Shown one piece after another: positions 42,419 to 53,539 of a stretch of 64,000 nt of DNA (position 1 is its first letter; every line of letters begins with the position of its first letter). This DNA is from Kluyveromyces lactis. Taxonomy: Eukaryota; Ascomycota; Saccharomycetes; Saccharomycetales; Saccharomycetaceae. The notes below the pieces were generated by a model. That model saw nothing but the letters and a program-made list of their open reading frames with translations, made no database searches and was not told where the DNA came from. The DNA is taken from contig NC_006037.1 in the NCBI RefSeq assembly GCF_000002515.2, positions 992,001 through 1,056,000 of the forward strand. The letters run 5' to 3'. The translations under genes and the position numbers were made by a program.

Positions 42419-45400
42419 TGTTACTTCCAAATAGTTCAGGAGAATTACCAACAAGAGAGAAAACCATTGTTGCTCCCCTGTCATAATAGTTCAAATCTAA
42501 CGATACCCTTTAATGTACCAATGATCTAAGATATCTGGTATTATTTACGTACCCTTATGCTCACTTCTTATTTGTTTCCACAGATCACACTTTTAGTTCT
42601 TCCGATCATCTATCTTCGACCTTACGGTCAAGTGAACACTCACTTTACCATTTGAGGCTATATTTTAACAATTAGATTAGTTCTAAAGAAAGCCTCACAT
42701 TTTCGTTCTTCATTTAATTGACATCATAACTTTTCAGCATTTTAAAGCTGCGTGGATGTGTACTTTTATAATATAATATGTTCATGATCTTTTTACTAAT
42801 ATATTTCGAAATAGGCAATCGGAAATATATATCGAAGAAACTTTGAATTGAAAGTTATACAACATCAGTGTCTTTCTCTTCTACTAATTTAGACTGATGA
42901 ACGCTTGTCCCGGTTTTGGAAAGGTGCTAGATATATGCATTCCCTCCATGTAATAAAAGGGTTCTCAGATATACCACTCGACTAGAGGGTTTCTTGAAAA
43001 TCCTGCTTTATTTATAACGGCAAGTTTTTAACGTACTGATATAGACGAACAATCTCTGTTGCTATCTCACTTTTGGTAAGTTTGTTGAGATTGAAATTGG
43101 GATGGTGAAGCGAACGAAGACAATTTTGCCGGTATTTCATCCAACTATGGGTTAAGCCTCACAGATTATCTAGTAAAGCTAATGCCACTTCTATGCTTCC
43201 CCTGGTTTGATTTGGGAAATTCGTTATTTGCGACGGATATCTGTACGTTAGACAAAAGGACGTTCTCCCATACTGTAGGTCTTACAGTGTGACCACTTTG
43301 TCACTTCCTGGGTTCACATTGATAGCTTCCACTTTATCATCTCTAGCTTTTAATTCCTGAATGGTCCTCGCAATACTCAGTAACTTAAACCATGCTTCAA
43401 TGAAGATGCATAAAGGATAGCAATTTTCGTCCCTTGGGTAATTTTTACCACGGCTGTTTGTTTGTATTTGCTACTACTAGATCTGAAAACATGCTTCTAT
43501 TCAGTTCAGAATCAACATAGCAAAACTCAAGGCTTAACTTTAAGGCTATTTTCAGGTGTTACAACCTCGTCAGATCTAGTTTGAAGGAAAAAAGGTGCAA
43601 CAGCAAACAAACGATTTCGAAGCGGTGTGAAGTATGGTTCTCAACTAGTTTAAAATGTAGTCAACGTTGGGAATTCGTGCGCGTGATAGTACAACAGAAA
43701 AGAAGACAAACTCTCTAGCCGAAACCCTATTGCCCTAGATCATTAGCCAGGAATTCTGGAAACTTAATTGCTAGAATGTTGCTCTCTTTTTTGAAGTTAT
43801 ATGCTGCTTTAGACTTAGTGGTATTCATGAGTAATTTCTGCAGTATGTGTTCAGCCTTCTTATAATGAAACGGATAGTTCTAACAAGAGCGATAGTGAAG
43901 GGCTGCAGTTTGTGCATTGATTTCGGACAGACCTCAAGCCATTGAAGGCACCACAAGGTGACGGAAATTTCGCATTGTATATCCTCCCACAGTTCATGTT
44001 GGAAATTAATTTGAATGCTGGCCTGTCTGATCGTTTCAAACTCCAGTATGGACTGTACCGCTATAGACTCTTCAACACATATTCCTCATTGCACAAGTTT
44101 ACAAAAGTTGAAGTGAACAGACAGATGTTTAATGTATTATTATTACGGATTATTTTCAATTTTCGAAGAGGAAACCTAGACTTGAGATGGAAAACAGAGA
44201 AAGGAGGGAAAAGTAGGAACAGGATAGAGGGAGAAAACGTAGTACCTTGGCTTATAGGGTTAAACGAGTTCATAGAGATAGATTAACGAGGAATTGACTG
44301 TAAACAGTAGTAAAGTACAATAGCGAACCTCGGCTTCTATTGATTGCTAGGGTCAACAGTATTTTGCTTCATAGTGAATAGTATAATTGATTACAGTACA
44401 CTGAATTGAGGTAATTATTCTTACTTTAATCTTACCATTAATAGTTTTATGGTGTAGACAAAGTAATGCTTCAAATATGTTCCTATTTGGCGTTCTTGCA
44501 AGTAGTTAAATTGAAATAGAATAATGGTTCCGTAAGAAACGCCGGATACGATATGCGGAATACGCTTTGATTGGTGTGAGTTATCCCATTAGCATGCGTG
44601 ATATTTTAGCAATGTGTTATTAATAGTGATACATCAGAGTACTAATTTTCTCGTGTGCACTGCGACGTTCTATTCTTTGTAATAGTCAAGTGTTGGCACG
44701 CATCGAAATCACGTGACTAAGCAAATACTATAATTTGATATCTCTGGGAACAACATAAGCTTTTATTCGTTGTCACCGAATCAACGCCATGTTGTAAAAT
44801 CTTAACACCTTGTCTCAGTGTGATCTGTGTTTATCATTGTTTTTTTTAATTGACTAACAATAAGTTTTCTAACAGTTGTATTTTAAAATTGACATATTAA
44901 AATCTTGAACGCAATATGTGCTACATATAACATTCAAGTAAAGCAGTTTACTGGTGTAATAATCGCCTATACAATTACATTTTCACCCCTTTCTTTAAGA
45001 AGGAGCTTTCCTCGAATCTCTTCTATACATTATCGTTTTTATTCACTTTTAATTTTTTTTTGTTAGAAATCAATTTAAAGTTTGGTTCTGCAAAAGTCAT
45101 CAACGCCAGCTTCCTTGTAAGGAACTTGGCATCGTGAGTTTCCAACGTTCATTAATAGTTAAGAGGTAAGTAAAATGTTGAAGGATACAATGTCATGAAT
45201 TCTTCTGAAGGAAACTTAACCTATAGTATTGAGATTTGAAAGAAAAAAGGTGTACGAGTTGAACTAGAAGAATAGATAAGATAGATGCGGCGGCCAATAA
45301 TATGTTTGGGAAAGTCAAACATACAGCTGATTCTAAATCAGAAGTACATTTAAGATTTATCTAGCAATCAACTATATTTAGGTCAGTAGCTCTTACATAA

Positions 45401-45938
45401 AAGACAACTGATTTGACTGAAAACACGAGTATCTCCGTCTCAAGTTACTAAACAATCTTGTCCCCGTAACTCGATATAAAAAAGATAACATCAAAACTAA
45501 CGTCAGCTTATTTTAAGAACTGCCATTATTTCAGGTCAAAGGATAGTAATTGAGCGCCAATACAAACGATGCTGAGAGAAACGAAAAGTCCCTAAAAAAA
45601 AGGAAAATGTATATGTTCAAGAAACTCAAACGAAATCGTGCAACACGTATGTCAAAGTATAAAGTTAGTGTGCCTCGTTTTGCATTCTGGCACGCCTAAT
45701 GACATTTATTAACTTTCCTTTGTCTCGAAGCATTGTTATTGTAAGTGATAGAGTGCGATGTTTTCCACTACGAACTGTTCTGCGTTTCTTCGCTCATGCA
45801 TCTGTTGCACATATGTTTCTGAACTGCAAGTTTACCGAAAAATCATAATGGTACAAATTAACTAGAGATCCGCTTGTAACTGGTAAATCTTAACAAAAGA
45901 CTTTATAACAAGAAAAACAAAATGATAACGGAAAATTG
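42419..45938. other. Gene-poor region downstream of adhesin
   Basis: About 3.5 kb without a convincing gene. ORFs present (for example 43942-44286, non-ATG start) have no recognisable composition or signals. A CACGTG palindrome with an ATCACGTGA context lies near 44706. A purine-rich stretch at 44161-44215 resembles sequences at about 52055, 56305 and 59400. This may be subtelomeric or decayed DNA. Confidence 0.5.
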
Positions 45939-45946
45939 TATATAAA
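45939..45946 (+). promoter_or_regulatory. Consensus TATA box before small ORF
   Basis: TATATAAA, a full match to the yeast TATA consensus, 90 bases upstream of the ATG of the 59-codon ORF at 46036. Confidence 0.45.
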
Positions 45947-46035
45947 GAAACTCTAAGTTTTCGTTCAAGAATTTTATTTGTCTGACCAGACTAAAGACAA
46001 ATGTTCTTACTGCATTATGGCCAATCAACCAAGGC

Positions 46036-46215
46036 ATGAAGGGCTCCAATAGCGGAGGAAAGTTATTTGAATTTTACAAAGTTATAGCAATTGCGACACT
46101 ATCGTATGTCTTAGTTGCTGGCTTCAAGTCAGATATGGCAACATGGAAACAAAACCAATCAGTAAAAGCAGACAATATTCAAAAAAAGTCAGATGAAGAA
46201 AATAATAATGTCTGA
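46036..46215 (+). CDS. Small single-span membrane protein, 59 residues
   Basis: A 59-codon ORF not matched to any family I know. It starts MKGSNSGGKLFEFYK, has one hydrophobic span at about residues 15-30 (VIAIATLSYVLVAGF) and a polar, Lys/Asn/Glu-rich tail (KSDEENNNV). The span flanked by Lys residues and a hydrophilic tail recalls small mitochondrial inner-membrane or ER proteins. A consensus TATA box lies 90 bases upstream in an otherwise gene-free stretch, the main reason to think it is real. An A-rich leader precedes the ATG. Unknown function. Confidence 0.4.
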   Translation: MKGSNSGGKLFEFYKVIAIATLSYVLVAGFKSDMATWKQNQSVKADNIQKKSDEENNNV

Positions 46216-46586
46216 CACACGGCTATTATTTTATTTTAACTGGACTCTATGTAGCCACATTAATTTGTTTCAGAAGATGTTTATTATGTAAAGAGGTGTT
46301 TTTTTCGGTCATATATCTTAATGAAAAATCCATTTGGTAGGAGAAAGGGATCAAGCTTTGATTTTCAGCGATGTTTACGTCTGCACCCTCGAACAAAATG
46401 ATTTTTTGCTAGTCAATAACTAGATGATTTATTTCTCGCATTGGAATAAAATGTAAGAGTTGAAATACCAGGATTAAACAAAAACACTGTTCTTTCAAAT
46501 CCCTATCGATGAAGTAATTACTTTACGGAGCATGTATATGATTGATGACATACTAATACTAGAGATGGAAGTGTAGAAATATGTAG
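46216..46586. other. Intergenic
   Basis: About 370 AT-rich bases, nothing recognised. Confidence 0.35.
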
Positions 46587-47078
46587 GTGATAGTATCAAA
46601 TAAGTTACATTTCTTGGATATACTTTCTCATAAATTACAGTATATTCATTTTGAAACTGGCGACGTTGATCTAAACTGCTATCAATTGTTCGCTTCAGAT
46701 GACGCTTCAGAAGATGGGAATGAGGGGTTGCACAAGCGTTGGTATTTTCCAGGAGGAGCAGCTTGGAAAACATTTGGTAAATATAAAGCCCAAGTATTTG
46801 CACTGAATGCTGTTGCTTCTGTATTATCGGGTTGTGGCGACCAAGTTGTTGAATTCGGAAGATCAGCTCTATGTGCTAGTACCAATGGGCAATACGGGTG
46901 TTTATCCTGGTCGGGTGGTGGACATTCCATGGTGTGTTCAATAGGTAAGTCGATTATTTTGCAAGGCATTTCTGGAATGGGTGAATTTGCTTATGTTAGT
47001 GAGCATGCCTCTCATTGTTTTGAATCCTCTGCTTGGCACTCATGCTGTCTTTCAAATAGGCCAGACGGTTGCTCTTAG
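46587..47078 (+). pseudogene. Relic of a Cys-rich, Kex2-site-bearing secreted protein
   Basis: Open region of about 160 codons that looks like the C-terminal part of a secreted precursor: a Kex2-type HKR site is followed by WYFPGGAAWKTF and a Gly/Ser-rich domain with about nine cysteines (CASTNGQYGCLSWSGGGHS, CFESSAWHSCCLSN). The pattern suggests a small disulfide-bonded secreted product, possibly of killer-toxin type, but the family is not recognised. It appears broken and is treated as a fossil. It lies in the same gene-poor region as the membrane-anchored precursor family further right. Confidence 0.45.
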
Positions 47079-49207
47079 ATGCAATTTTGAGTTTTAATCA
47101 CTTATGACGCGATTTTAAGTCAATAATCAATATGCTCAAAGTTCTTCTATGTTGTGCTTACCGTAAATTATTTGAGTTGTTTTTGATTTCATATTTCCTT
47201 GCGAAGACTTGGCAAACCATGACTATCCTTTTTTCCTCAACTATGATCAGAAATCTGTAAGTAAATAAACTAAAAAATGTAGAAACTGCCGTAATTCATC
47301 ATGTTCTGAAGCGTATCTTATTGACGAATCTCTACTCTAAGAATTGCACAATAGCTAATATCCGTGCATATTGAACCGGACAATTAGTAGAAATAGTAAC
47401 CGAGACTTTATTCAAAGGCGTTGAAGTAGGTACTACGATTAGTATAAACAGAGCCTTTAGAAAGAGTGATTGCGCGGCCATGACATTTATTAACAGTATT
47501 GTAACTGTGCGTTTTCGTCATAGAATAAAGCGGAATAGCTAAAGAATAACTGATCACTGTGTGAATGTTGAGTTATTCAGTCTCAGAGCTACTGTTTCTC
47601 ACGCCTGTTTATCAGCATTATTTCGGAGTAAGTGCAGGTTGTATCATTGGAATGATTTCTTTCGGTTCCGTTACAACATATAAATGTAAGCTCAAACATC
47701 TTACTGTTAGTTTAATCGTCAATTGCTAAGTTACCTGATTGATGATGCAACATTCTTCAAGAAAGCTTGAACCAAGTGCTAGGTTTGACTAGTGAATAAA
47801 AAACTTTACTCAATTTGTTTGCATATATCTTCTCGTAAATGAAAGCTATTGCACGTTCTACTCTTGGTTGGTTAGTCGGTTTGCATCCTTTCCCAGCAGC
47901 TAAGGACCGTTACTACTTCCTAAAGCCATTCTATGACCGGTTGAAGAAGACCCAAACGAGCAAGTGTGCCTCGTGTGTCTTCATATCTATTTCGATTGCA
48001 GATGGAGGGAATCATTCTATATCCATCACTAACAAAAATTTCCCTTTTGCTAACGTTATCGTGCCAGCTCACATCCCACAGTAGTATATGGTGTTTTTCG
48101 TTTCACAGTGATTTTGAGCAGGATGTGAGGAATCTTCTTCAATATCATTGCCGTACTTAGAGTGTAGGCTAGTCGCAAAAATGACATGCCATCTGGCATT
48201 ATGGAATGGTCCACCCATAAGAAACATTCATGCTGTTGGGTCATGTAGGCTGGTTATACATGGTTCTGACGATTCCCTTACCATTGTGAAATTTGCTGCT
48301 GGATTTTTGCCTAAAGTCTTATCCTTTACCATATGATTTCTTTCTGCTTCGTCGAGTATACTGTTGTTTCTAGTTGATGCTTTGAGAAAGGCATAATTTT
48401 TGTATTGGTAAGTTTGTTCTATTCTGGCGTAGAGTCGTTTAATCTATTACTCGAAACAGTGCATAATTCGTGCCAGATTTTAAAGAATCCTGCAGTGTAT
48501 CACGTGTCACAAATGACTCAATATGCATTATTCGGATACAAACTCATTTGAAATCTCCTGAAACAATTGATGTGCCTGATGTGTAAAAAAGAAAACCTGC
48601 ACGAGTTCTTGGCGAGACTTAACTAAGTTACGTGAAAACTTGGGCGCAGGGCAATTGTCTCATTTCTTCAATTTCTAGGAATTTCCGCACAGAACAGTTC
48701 CCACTAAAGCTAATTTCTCAACCTCGACAAGTATATTATGAGAACTTTCTCGAGGCACTTAATTATCGCAGTGCAGTTGGTCAGTGTCTACCTTATATTT
48801 TGAATGTAGTAACAATCGCACAAAGTAATTACAATGGACATAAAGACTTACATAGTGATGCTGGGCGCAAAAGATTATCAGGCGATGACGTAGTGTCAAC
48901 CTTTTCTTGGCAGACACAATTTAAAACACCCGTTTATAGTTTCAGAAAAGGCAGGACCTTATTGTTAATTTGAGAATATGATTTTCCTACCTTTGTTGGC
49001 CACGAATACTTCGATTGATAAGGATGGAATGAAAAGTTTTCAATTTCATCCATAACACAAATTACACGAGGAAAAATACCGAACCAGATATAAAATCCTT
49101 ACTCGGTTCGAATTTATATGTTACCCGGTACGGCATTCTCTCTACAACCGAGGATTCAAGTAAAGACTGCAGAATCTGTATAACAGCCGGACCCTGATCG
49201 ACATCAA
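47079..49207. other. Gene-poor region with possible gene fragments
   Basis: About 2.1 kb. A short open stretch at 47839-48084 is listed separately. A non-ATG open stretch at 48632-48973 has no recognised features. A CACGTG occurs near 48502. Otherwise nothing supported. Confidence 0.4.
47839..48084 (+). CDS. Short ORF with optimal-codon start, possibly a gene fragment
   Basis: An 81-codon ORF with an ATG start. Its first 42 codons (MKAIARSTLGWLVGLHPFPA then KDRYYFLKPFYDRLKK) use codons typical of well-expressed yeast genes and look like the start of a real protein; the later part (CASCVFISISIADGG) does not. It may be a truncated remnant of a longer gene. Family unknown. Confidence 0.3.
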   Translation: MKAIARSTLGWLVGLHPFPAAKDRYYFLKPFYDRLKKTQTSKCASCVFISISIADGGNHSISITNKNFPFANVIVPAHIPQ

Positions 49208-49834
49208 ATGCAAAGTAGCGAAATAAAATCAGCATCACCATACCAGCCGTTAACAGAAGGAGAATCAGATAATCTTTCACAGCTCAGTTACTCACAGCTC
49301 GGCAGAGACCTTCATAGGGGCATATTTTCCCATTCAATTGCTGAACATCCAACTGGAGCGTTATGGCTAAGAGGCCTCATCCTCATAATCATTATTCTAT
49401 CCGGTGGTATTGTATACTATTCCCATAGCAATGTTTCAGAAGACGGAGCAATTGTTTGTTCAGTTCTGATTTGTGTATGCTTGTTAGTGATGGGTGCGAC
49501 CATGTTGTTCATGATTCTAACCCCTACACAAGAAATCCTACACAATCCTGATGATGGCCTCTTTTTCTTGAAGCTAATTGCGACAGGTTACTCATGGGAA
49601 CAAATAGGTAGAATTATGAATTCATATCTGTTCCAGAGAGGACTCTGGTGGTCAAACAGCTGCATATATGACGGTCAACAGTGCTATGTCCTCTTTATAA
49701 ACTATACCAAATGTTGTAATGATTCTAATATCCAGCCGTTTATCGAGCAAACTCAAGCCAAGGTTGCTGAAAACATGTCCCTAAAGTGGGATAGAATTCA
49801 ATTTCCAAATGAATTACAGTCTACAGATGTTTAA
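49208..49834 (+). CDS. DUP-family (DUP240-like) two-TM membrane protein
   Basis: A 208-residue protein with the plan of the yeast DUP family (DUP240 and COS proteins): a polar N-terminus, two adjacent membrane spans (LWLRGLILIIIILSGGIVYY and AIVCSVLICVCLLVMGATML), then the conserved soluble block. In that block W-E-Q-I-G-R-I-MNSYLFQRGLW, then IYDGQQCYVLF, parallels the Prm9-type sequence W-R-I-I-T-Y-N-MNQYLFNHGQW with its later FYSDEDCYRYF. Family members have been linked to membrane trafficking and COPI/COPII vesicle binding, with unclear roles. It is convergent with the minus-strand precursor gene 66 bases away. The family is best known in Saccharomyces. Confidence 0.7.
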   Translation: MQSSEIKSASPYQPLTEGESDNLSQLSYSQLGRDLHRGIFSHSIAEHPTGALWLRGLILIIIILSGGIVYYSHSNVSEDGAIVCSVLICVCLLVMGATMLFMILTPTQEILHNPDDGLFFLKLIATGYSWEQIGRIMNSYLFQRGLWWSNSCIYDGQQCYVLFINYTKCCNDSNIQPFIEQTQAKVAENMSLKWDRIQFPNELQSTDV

Positions 49835-49900
49835 AACCCAGATACGCCTCCATTTTCGATGAACATACAAACTTTTAAATTTATAGTCTCTACTAGATGC

Positions 49901-51079
49901 TCATCCAATGTTTAAATAGATGAAAGTGCCTTTGAATTTAGCTATAATATTGCATGCATATACACGCTTACTTGACTGCTGAAAATAAACCTTTCCGACA
50001 ATATCGGATGATGCGCCCATAGTACTTGATTGTCCAGCAGCGAGACAAAACTTATTATGGTACCCATAACATTCGTCTTGTTGTGTACATGGCTGGACTT
50101 GTACCGTAACTAGGTCACCAAGCCCATACATAACATCGTCAGCATCTGTTTGCATATGATCAGTAACGATATGGGCTGTGTCAACGTTTATTCCATACGT
50201 GTTGAATGATAGCCATTCTACCTCAGCAAGTTTTATCCAAGTAAAATTATGACTGGAAGTGTTAGCGTACTCACGTACAGACAAAGTCAAGTGTTCTGGC
50301 TGCACGTAGGTAGTTGTCATAAACCCGGTGTAGTTTGCTGTCCAGGTGTACATTAAAGGGGTCAGCTGTGATCTTTTGTTCAAAAAGTCAGCACCTAGAT
50401 CGATGTTATTTGAACTATTATCATAAATTACACCAATATGCTGTAAAGAGTCTACGACTAACGGATCTGTGGAATTGATACTCTGAAATATGTCAGATGT
50501 ATGCAATGAACCTCCAAAAATGGTATTATTGATGAGCGGAATATAGTGATATACTTCGCATTCAATTTCTCTTTTTGCGACTCCAGAGCCTTTGTACCAC
50601 TGCCAACCCTGTGAACCCGATTCAACAGCTAATCCTGCTGAGATTGCTGCACATAAAGCTCCAACAGCATAAGCTCCAATACATCCTGAGGCACCAGCAA
50701 CATTAAAAGCTGCTATTGCAGCAAGAGCCGCTGGATTACAAGCTGCCTTAGCGACAACGAATGCCCCTTTAGCGATAACGCCAAAGAAGACCGTCCCTGC
50801 AGCTGCAAAGAAAGTTCCAACACTCTTTTTCTCTAAAGGGCTTTTGCCAAATGGCATATTTGCGTTCGGCAAATCCTGCTCGTTGCTAAATCTGAAGTAA
50901 ACAAATGCCAAACATAAGAAACAAGAGACCAGGAAAGCTAACTGTTTACCCGTTTTCCAAGGTTGAGGGAACAAACAAAAATGACGACCATCTAGAGTTT
51001 CCTTCAGGTTTTCAAGGTCAACATCATTGAAAGAGCTCCTTCTTTCCCCTCCATCAACAGAACTATCGCTGACTAACAT
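49901..51079 (-). CDS. Membrane-anchored Kex2-type precursor protein, K1-like layout
   Basis: A 392-residue protein not recognised by name. A cytosolic N-terminus (1-45) ends in W-K and is followed by a membrane span at 46-63 (LAFLVSCFLCLAFVYF). Residues 86-152 are a long Gly/Ala-rich hydrophobic region (GTFFAAAGTVFFGVIAKGAF and CIGAYAVGALCAAISAGLAV) able to form a helical hairpin. A Kex2-type Lys-Arg at 169-170 and another at 235-236 divide the rest into a segment with several N-glycosylation sites and a C-terminal domain with paired cysteines (CTQQDECYGYHNKFC). The order hydrophobic domain, glycosylated middle, C-terminal domain separated by Lys-Arg is that of the yeast K1 killer precursor, but sequence identity is not evident. 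Related in plan to the gene at 56618. Confidence 0.55.
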   Translation of the reverse strand: MLVSDSSVDGGERRSSFNDVDLENLKETLDGRHFCLFPQPWKTGKQLAFLVSCFLCLAFVYFRFSNEQDLPNANMPFGKSPLEKKSVGTFFAAAGTVFFGVIAKGAFVVAKAACNPAALAAIAAFNVAGASGCIGAYAVGALCAAISAGLAVESGSQGWQWYKGSGVAKREIECEVYHYIPLINNTIFGGSLHTSDIFQSINSTDPLVVDSLQHIGVIYDNSSNNIDLGADFLNKRSQLTPLMYTWTANYTGFMTTTYVQPEHLTLSVREYANTSSHNFTWIKLAEVEWLSFNTYGINVDTAHIVTDHMQTDADDVMYGLGDLVTVQVQPCTQQDECYGYHNKFCLAAGQSSTMGASSDIVGKVYFQQSSKRVYACNIIAKFKGTFIYLNIG

Positions 51080-51599
51080 CGCCGCTTGTTGCTTTTCTAT
51101 CCTCGTGATGTAAATGAAACGAGTTTAAGCGGTTTACTAAGTTGGAAGCAGCAATTTAGCTGAGAATATGTCCCAGCACTTTCACACAACTGGAATGTAT
51201 TATTGACGAAGATTTATGGGTATTTAGGCAATGTTGATTTGATCACAAACAGGAATAATATACTATGTATGCGAATACAGAGTAATTACATGGAAAAGGA
51301 CCATTGAAGTTTAACATGTGATTTTCCGTGTCCGAACTATGCGCAGCCCTAACTATTACTGTGCGTCTAAAACATGTGTGTAGTTACTATATCACAAAAT
51401 CGGAAAAATTGATTCCTGCACCAAGACATGTACCCGTAATATGATACTGCTAGCTCATACGAAAACGATTGGCAACTCAAAATGCCTCGGACGTTAGAAC
51501 GGAAGGTGAAACGACCTTGTTGATTTACTCCTTCACTGATTCATACACGTTATTCTGTCTCTGAAAACCCATGTGGCCACTGAGTAGCCAAAAGTCAAT
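51080..51599. other. Upstream region of precursor gene
   Basis: About 520 bases, AT-rich, promoter side of the minus-strand gene. Nothing recognised. Confidence 0.3.
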
Positions 51600-51930
51600 G
51601 ATCACTTAGTTAGTTATTCCAAATTAGACAGTGAGAACTGTTACTCCGGTTCATCTAGCTGTCAAGTAGTACAACGATTTTTCTTGCTTGGATTGCTGAC
51701 ACGGTTTTTAATAAACAGAGGTCAAATGTAGAACGATAATCGACATGTCGTCAAATCTAAATGTGGAAATTCGATGAAGAAGCCTTCTATTTGCATATTT
51801 TGGATCTGATTTTCAAATAAAGCGTACAGTGCCCTTTATCTTAGTTATTGCGTCTTTAGCCGTACATTATGTATTACTTCCGTTACTTAGAGGTATGCTG
51901 CAAGACAAAAAGTCTCAACAATGGTTTTGG
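51600..51930 (-). mobile_element. Degraded Ty1/copia solo LTR
   Basis: Old LTR of the same family as the LTR at 62728. The best-kept part is about 51720-51870 (GTCGTCAAATCT, GATGAAGAAGCCTTCTA, TTATCTTAGTTATTG). Ends are not clear. Much diverged, so among the oldest copies here. Confidence 0.6.
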
Positions 51931-52559
51931 TGTGCACTCTTTTTTAGGTTTGTTTTTTTTCAGCTTTTCATGATGTTTTCCTCATGTACATCTCAAATAA
52001 GCAAGATGTTGATGAGATGTGAACGAAGTTTGTTAACATGCATGTCTTTAAGTTTTCGAAGAGGAAAAGGAGGAAAGTTTATCGACAAGGGAGCTCCTCT
52101 TAGTCGAGGAATCACAGGTAGAAGAACTGCGAAAATGAAAAATGATTATAGTCATACGCGGTTTGAACAGGAAATATCAAGTAAGCGGGGAGTAATCGTT
52201 GGAAGAGAGATTGATCTGCTAGAACTATCAAAACGTATTTAGAAATGACCATTCTTTGTTTTCCAAATTCTATGCTAGTGTACAACACAGGGAGATCAGA
52301 GAAGATGAAAAACAGTGACAAAAGAGGGTTATGAGAAAAAGTCAAGAAAGTGAAGTGCTTTAAGATTAGCATAAGGCACAACAAGTACAGTTCACATCTT
52401 TTTATCGAATTGCAAAGCGCCGAATGTGCCTGAAGTGTAAATCCTCAAACTTCATGTCTGTGACTGCTACCCTGCACCCTGCCTTTGTTCCCTAAGCATT
52501 TTTCCACATCTTTCTTGTTTGCCAAGCCCTATTAGCAAGCCCTCATAAATACCACCCAG

Positions 52560-52805
52560 TCATGGTCGTACGAATCCCTTTGTTTTGGTTTTTAGAAGTT
52601 GCGGGAGTGTCTGAGCGATTCGAGAAGATTTAGTATGCATAAAAAGAAACTTTCTTCCCAAGAGCTCATCTGATATTTTCTGTACGGCGGTATCATGCAG
52701 ATCCACCTCAATTGTTTTGGTCCAACTGGTCTCTTCTTCAACAAGCAGTGAGAAAAGTTCCTCATACAACGGCGTGGTAAATGTGATTGTTTTGTTATCG
52801 GGCAT
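52560..52805 (-). CDS. Hypothetical protein, 81 residues
   Basis: An ATG-initiated 81-codon ORF (MPDNKTITFTTPLYEELF...), soluble, acidic in its first half, basic at the C-terminus, without signal peptide or cysteine pairs. It is not recognised. It lies divergent from the short Cys-containing ORF at 52875, with only about 70 bases between starts. It could be a fragment of an older gene. Confidence 0.3.
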   Translation of the reverse strand: MPDNKTITFTTPLYEELFSLLVEEETSWTKTIEVDLHDTAVQKISDELLGRKFLFMHTKSSRIAQTLPQLLKTKTKGFVRP

Positions 52806-52874
52806 ATTTCTAGATATTCTTCTTGTAAAGGGTTTTCATATAAAGGAAATGTTATTGAAGTTTATAATCCTGAG

Positions 52875-53321
52875 ATGATCGTTCTATGGATGTCTCCTTT
52901 TTTTGAACATGCTCCAAAACAAGCAACTCGAATGAGTATCATGGACGTACCAAACAATTATCCGACCTTATTCTGTTCTGAGCAGTATATTTTACCAATC
53001 AACTCCAATACTACTTTGGACGATGCGAGAGGATGTGGGCATCTCTGGGGTGAGAAGCACAAATGTAAAGGTTGGCCCTCAAAGTTTTTTGCTGTTGATC
53101 CACCAATTTATGAGTATGGCAACTATGTAGGCAAGGCCGGAGCCGAATATTACAGTTGTGGAAGTGACTACACTCTGGAACAGACTGAAAACACGACTTT
53201 GCAGCAGTCATGGCAATGTGGAGTTTTCGAAGGAGCGAACGTCAAAGCAAATTCAAGCCCCCCTAAGCTCAAAGCATCTGTTTTTCTTTATCTGCTTATG
53301 TTAGTTGCATATATTTTGTAG
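52875..53321 (+). CDS. Putative GPI-type secreted protein fragment
   Basis: A 148-codon ORF with an ATG start, several cysteines (LFCSEQYILP, GCGHLWGEKHKCKGW, YSCGSDY, WQCGVFEG), two N-glycosylation sites (SNTT, ENTT) and a C-terminal hydrophobic stretch after a Ser/Pro linker (ASVFLYLLMLVAYIL), as in GPI-anchored surface proteins. No clear signal peptide is seen at the N-terminus; the frame stays open upstream of the ATG, so this may be the 3' part of a longer gene. Family not recognised. Confidence 0.4.
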   Translation: MIVLWMSPFFEHAPKQATRMSIMDVPNNYPTLFCSEQYILPINSNTTLDDARGCGHLWGEKHKCKGWPSKFFAVDPPIYEYGNYVGKAGAEYYSCGSDYTLEQTENTTLQQSWQCGVFEGANVKANSSPPKLKASVFLYLLMLVAYIL

Positions 53322-53539
53322 AATAATATTAATAGTTTGACTTCTCTTCAAACTTCAGGCTTTTTGTTGGGTCACAGGGAATTTTAGCAGTAATAACAAC
53401 ACGATTGTGGAATCAAACACTTACCACAGCCCTGCTGCCAAGACGACTCTAAGGACATGATGCATTACGTCACTAACTTAACACTAGTAGGCTTCACTGA
53501 ATCGTTTTACAGTTTGGCGAAGGACGAGGATTTACAAGA

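Noticed and set aside
43942-44286. 114-codon ORF downstream of the adhesin
   Set aside because: Non-ATG start, no domain or signal, and it overlaps a purine-rich repeat-like stretch.
44704-44714. Possible centromere (ATCACGTGA matches the CDEI element)
   Set aside because: No CDEIII-like TTCCGAA sequence at the expected distance of about 160 bases on either side.
51829-52242. 137-codon ORF
   Set aside because: Starts with GTG inside a degraded LTR and has mixed, non-protein-like composition.
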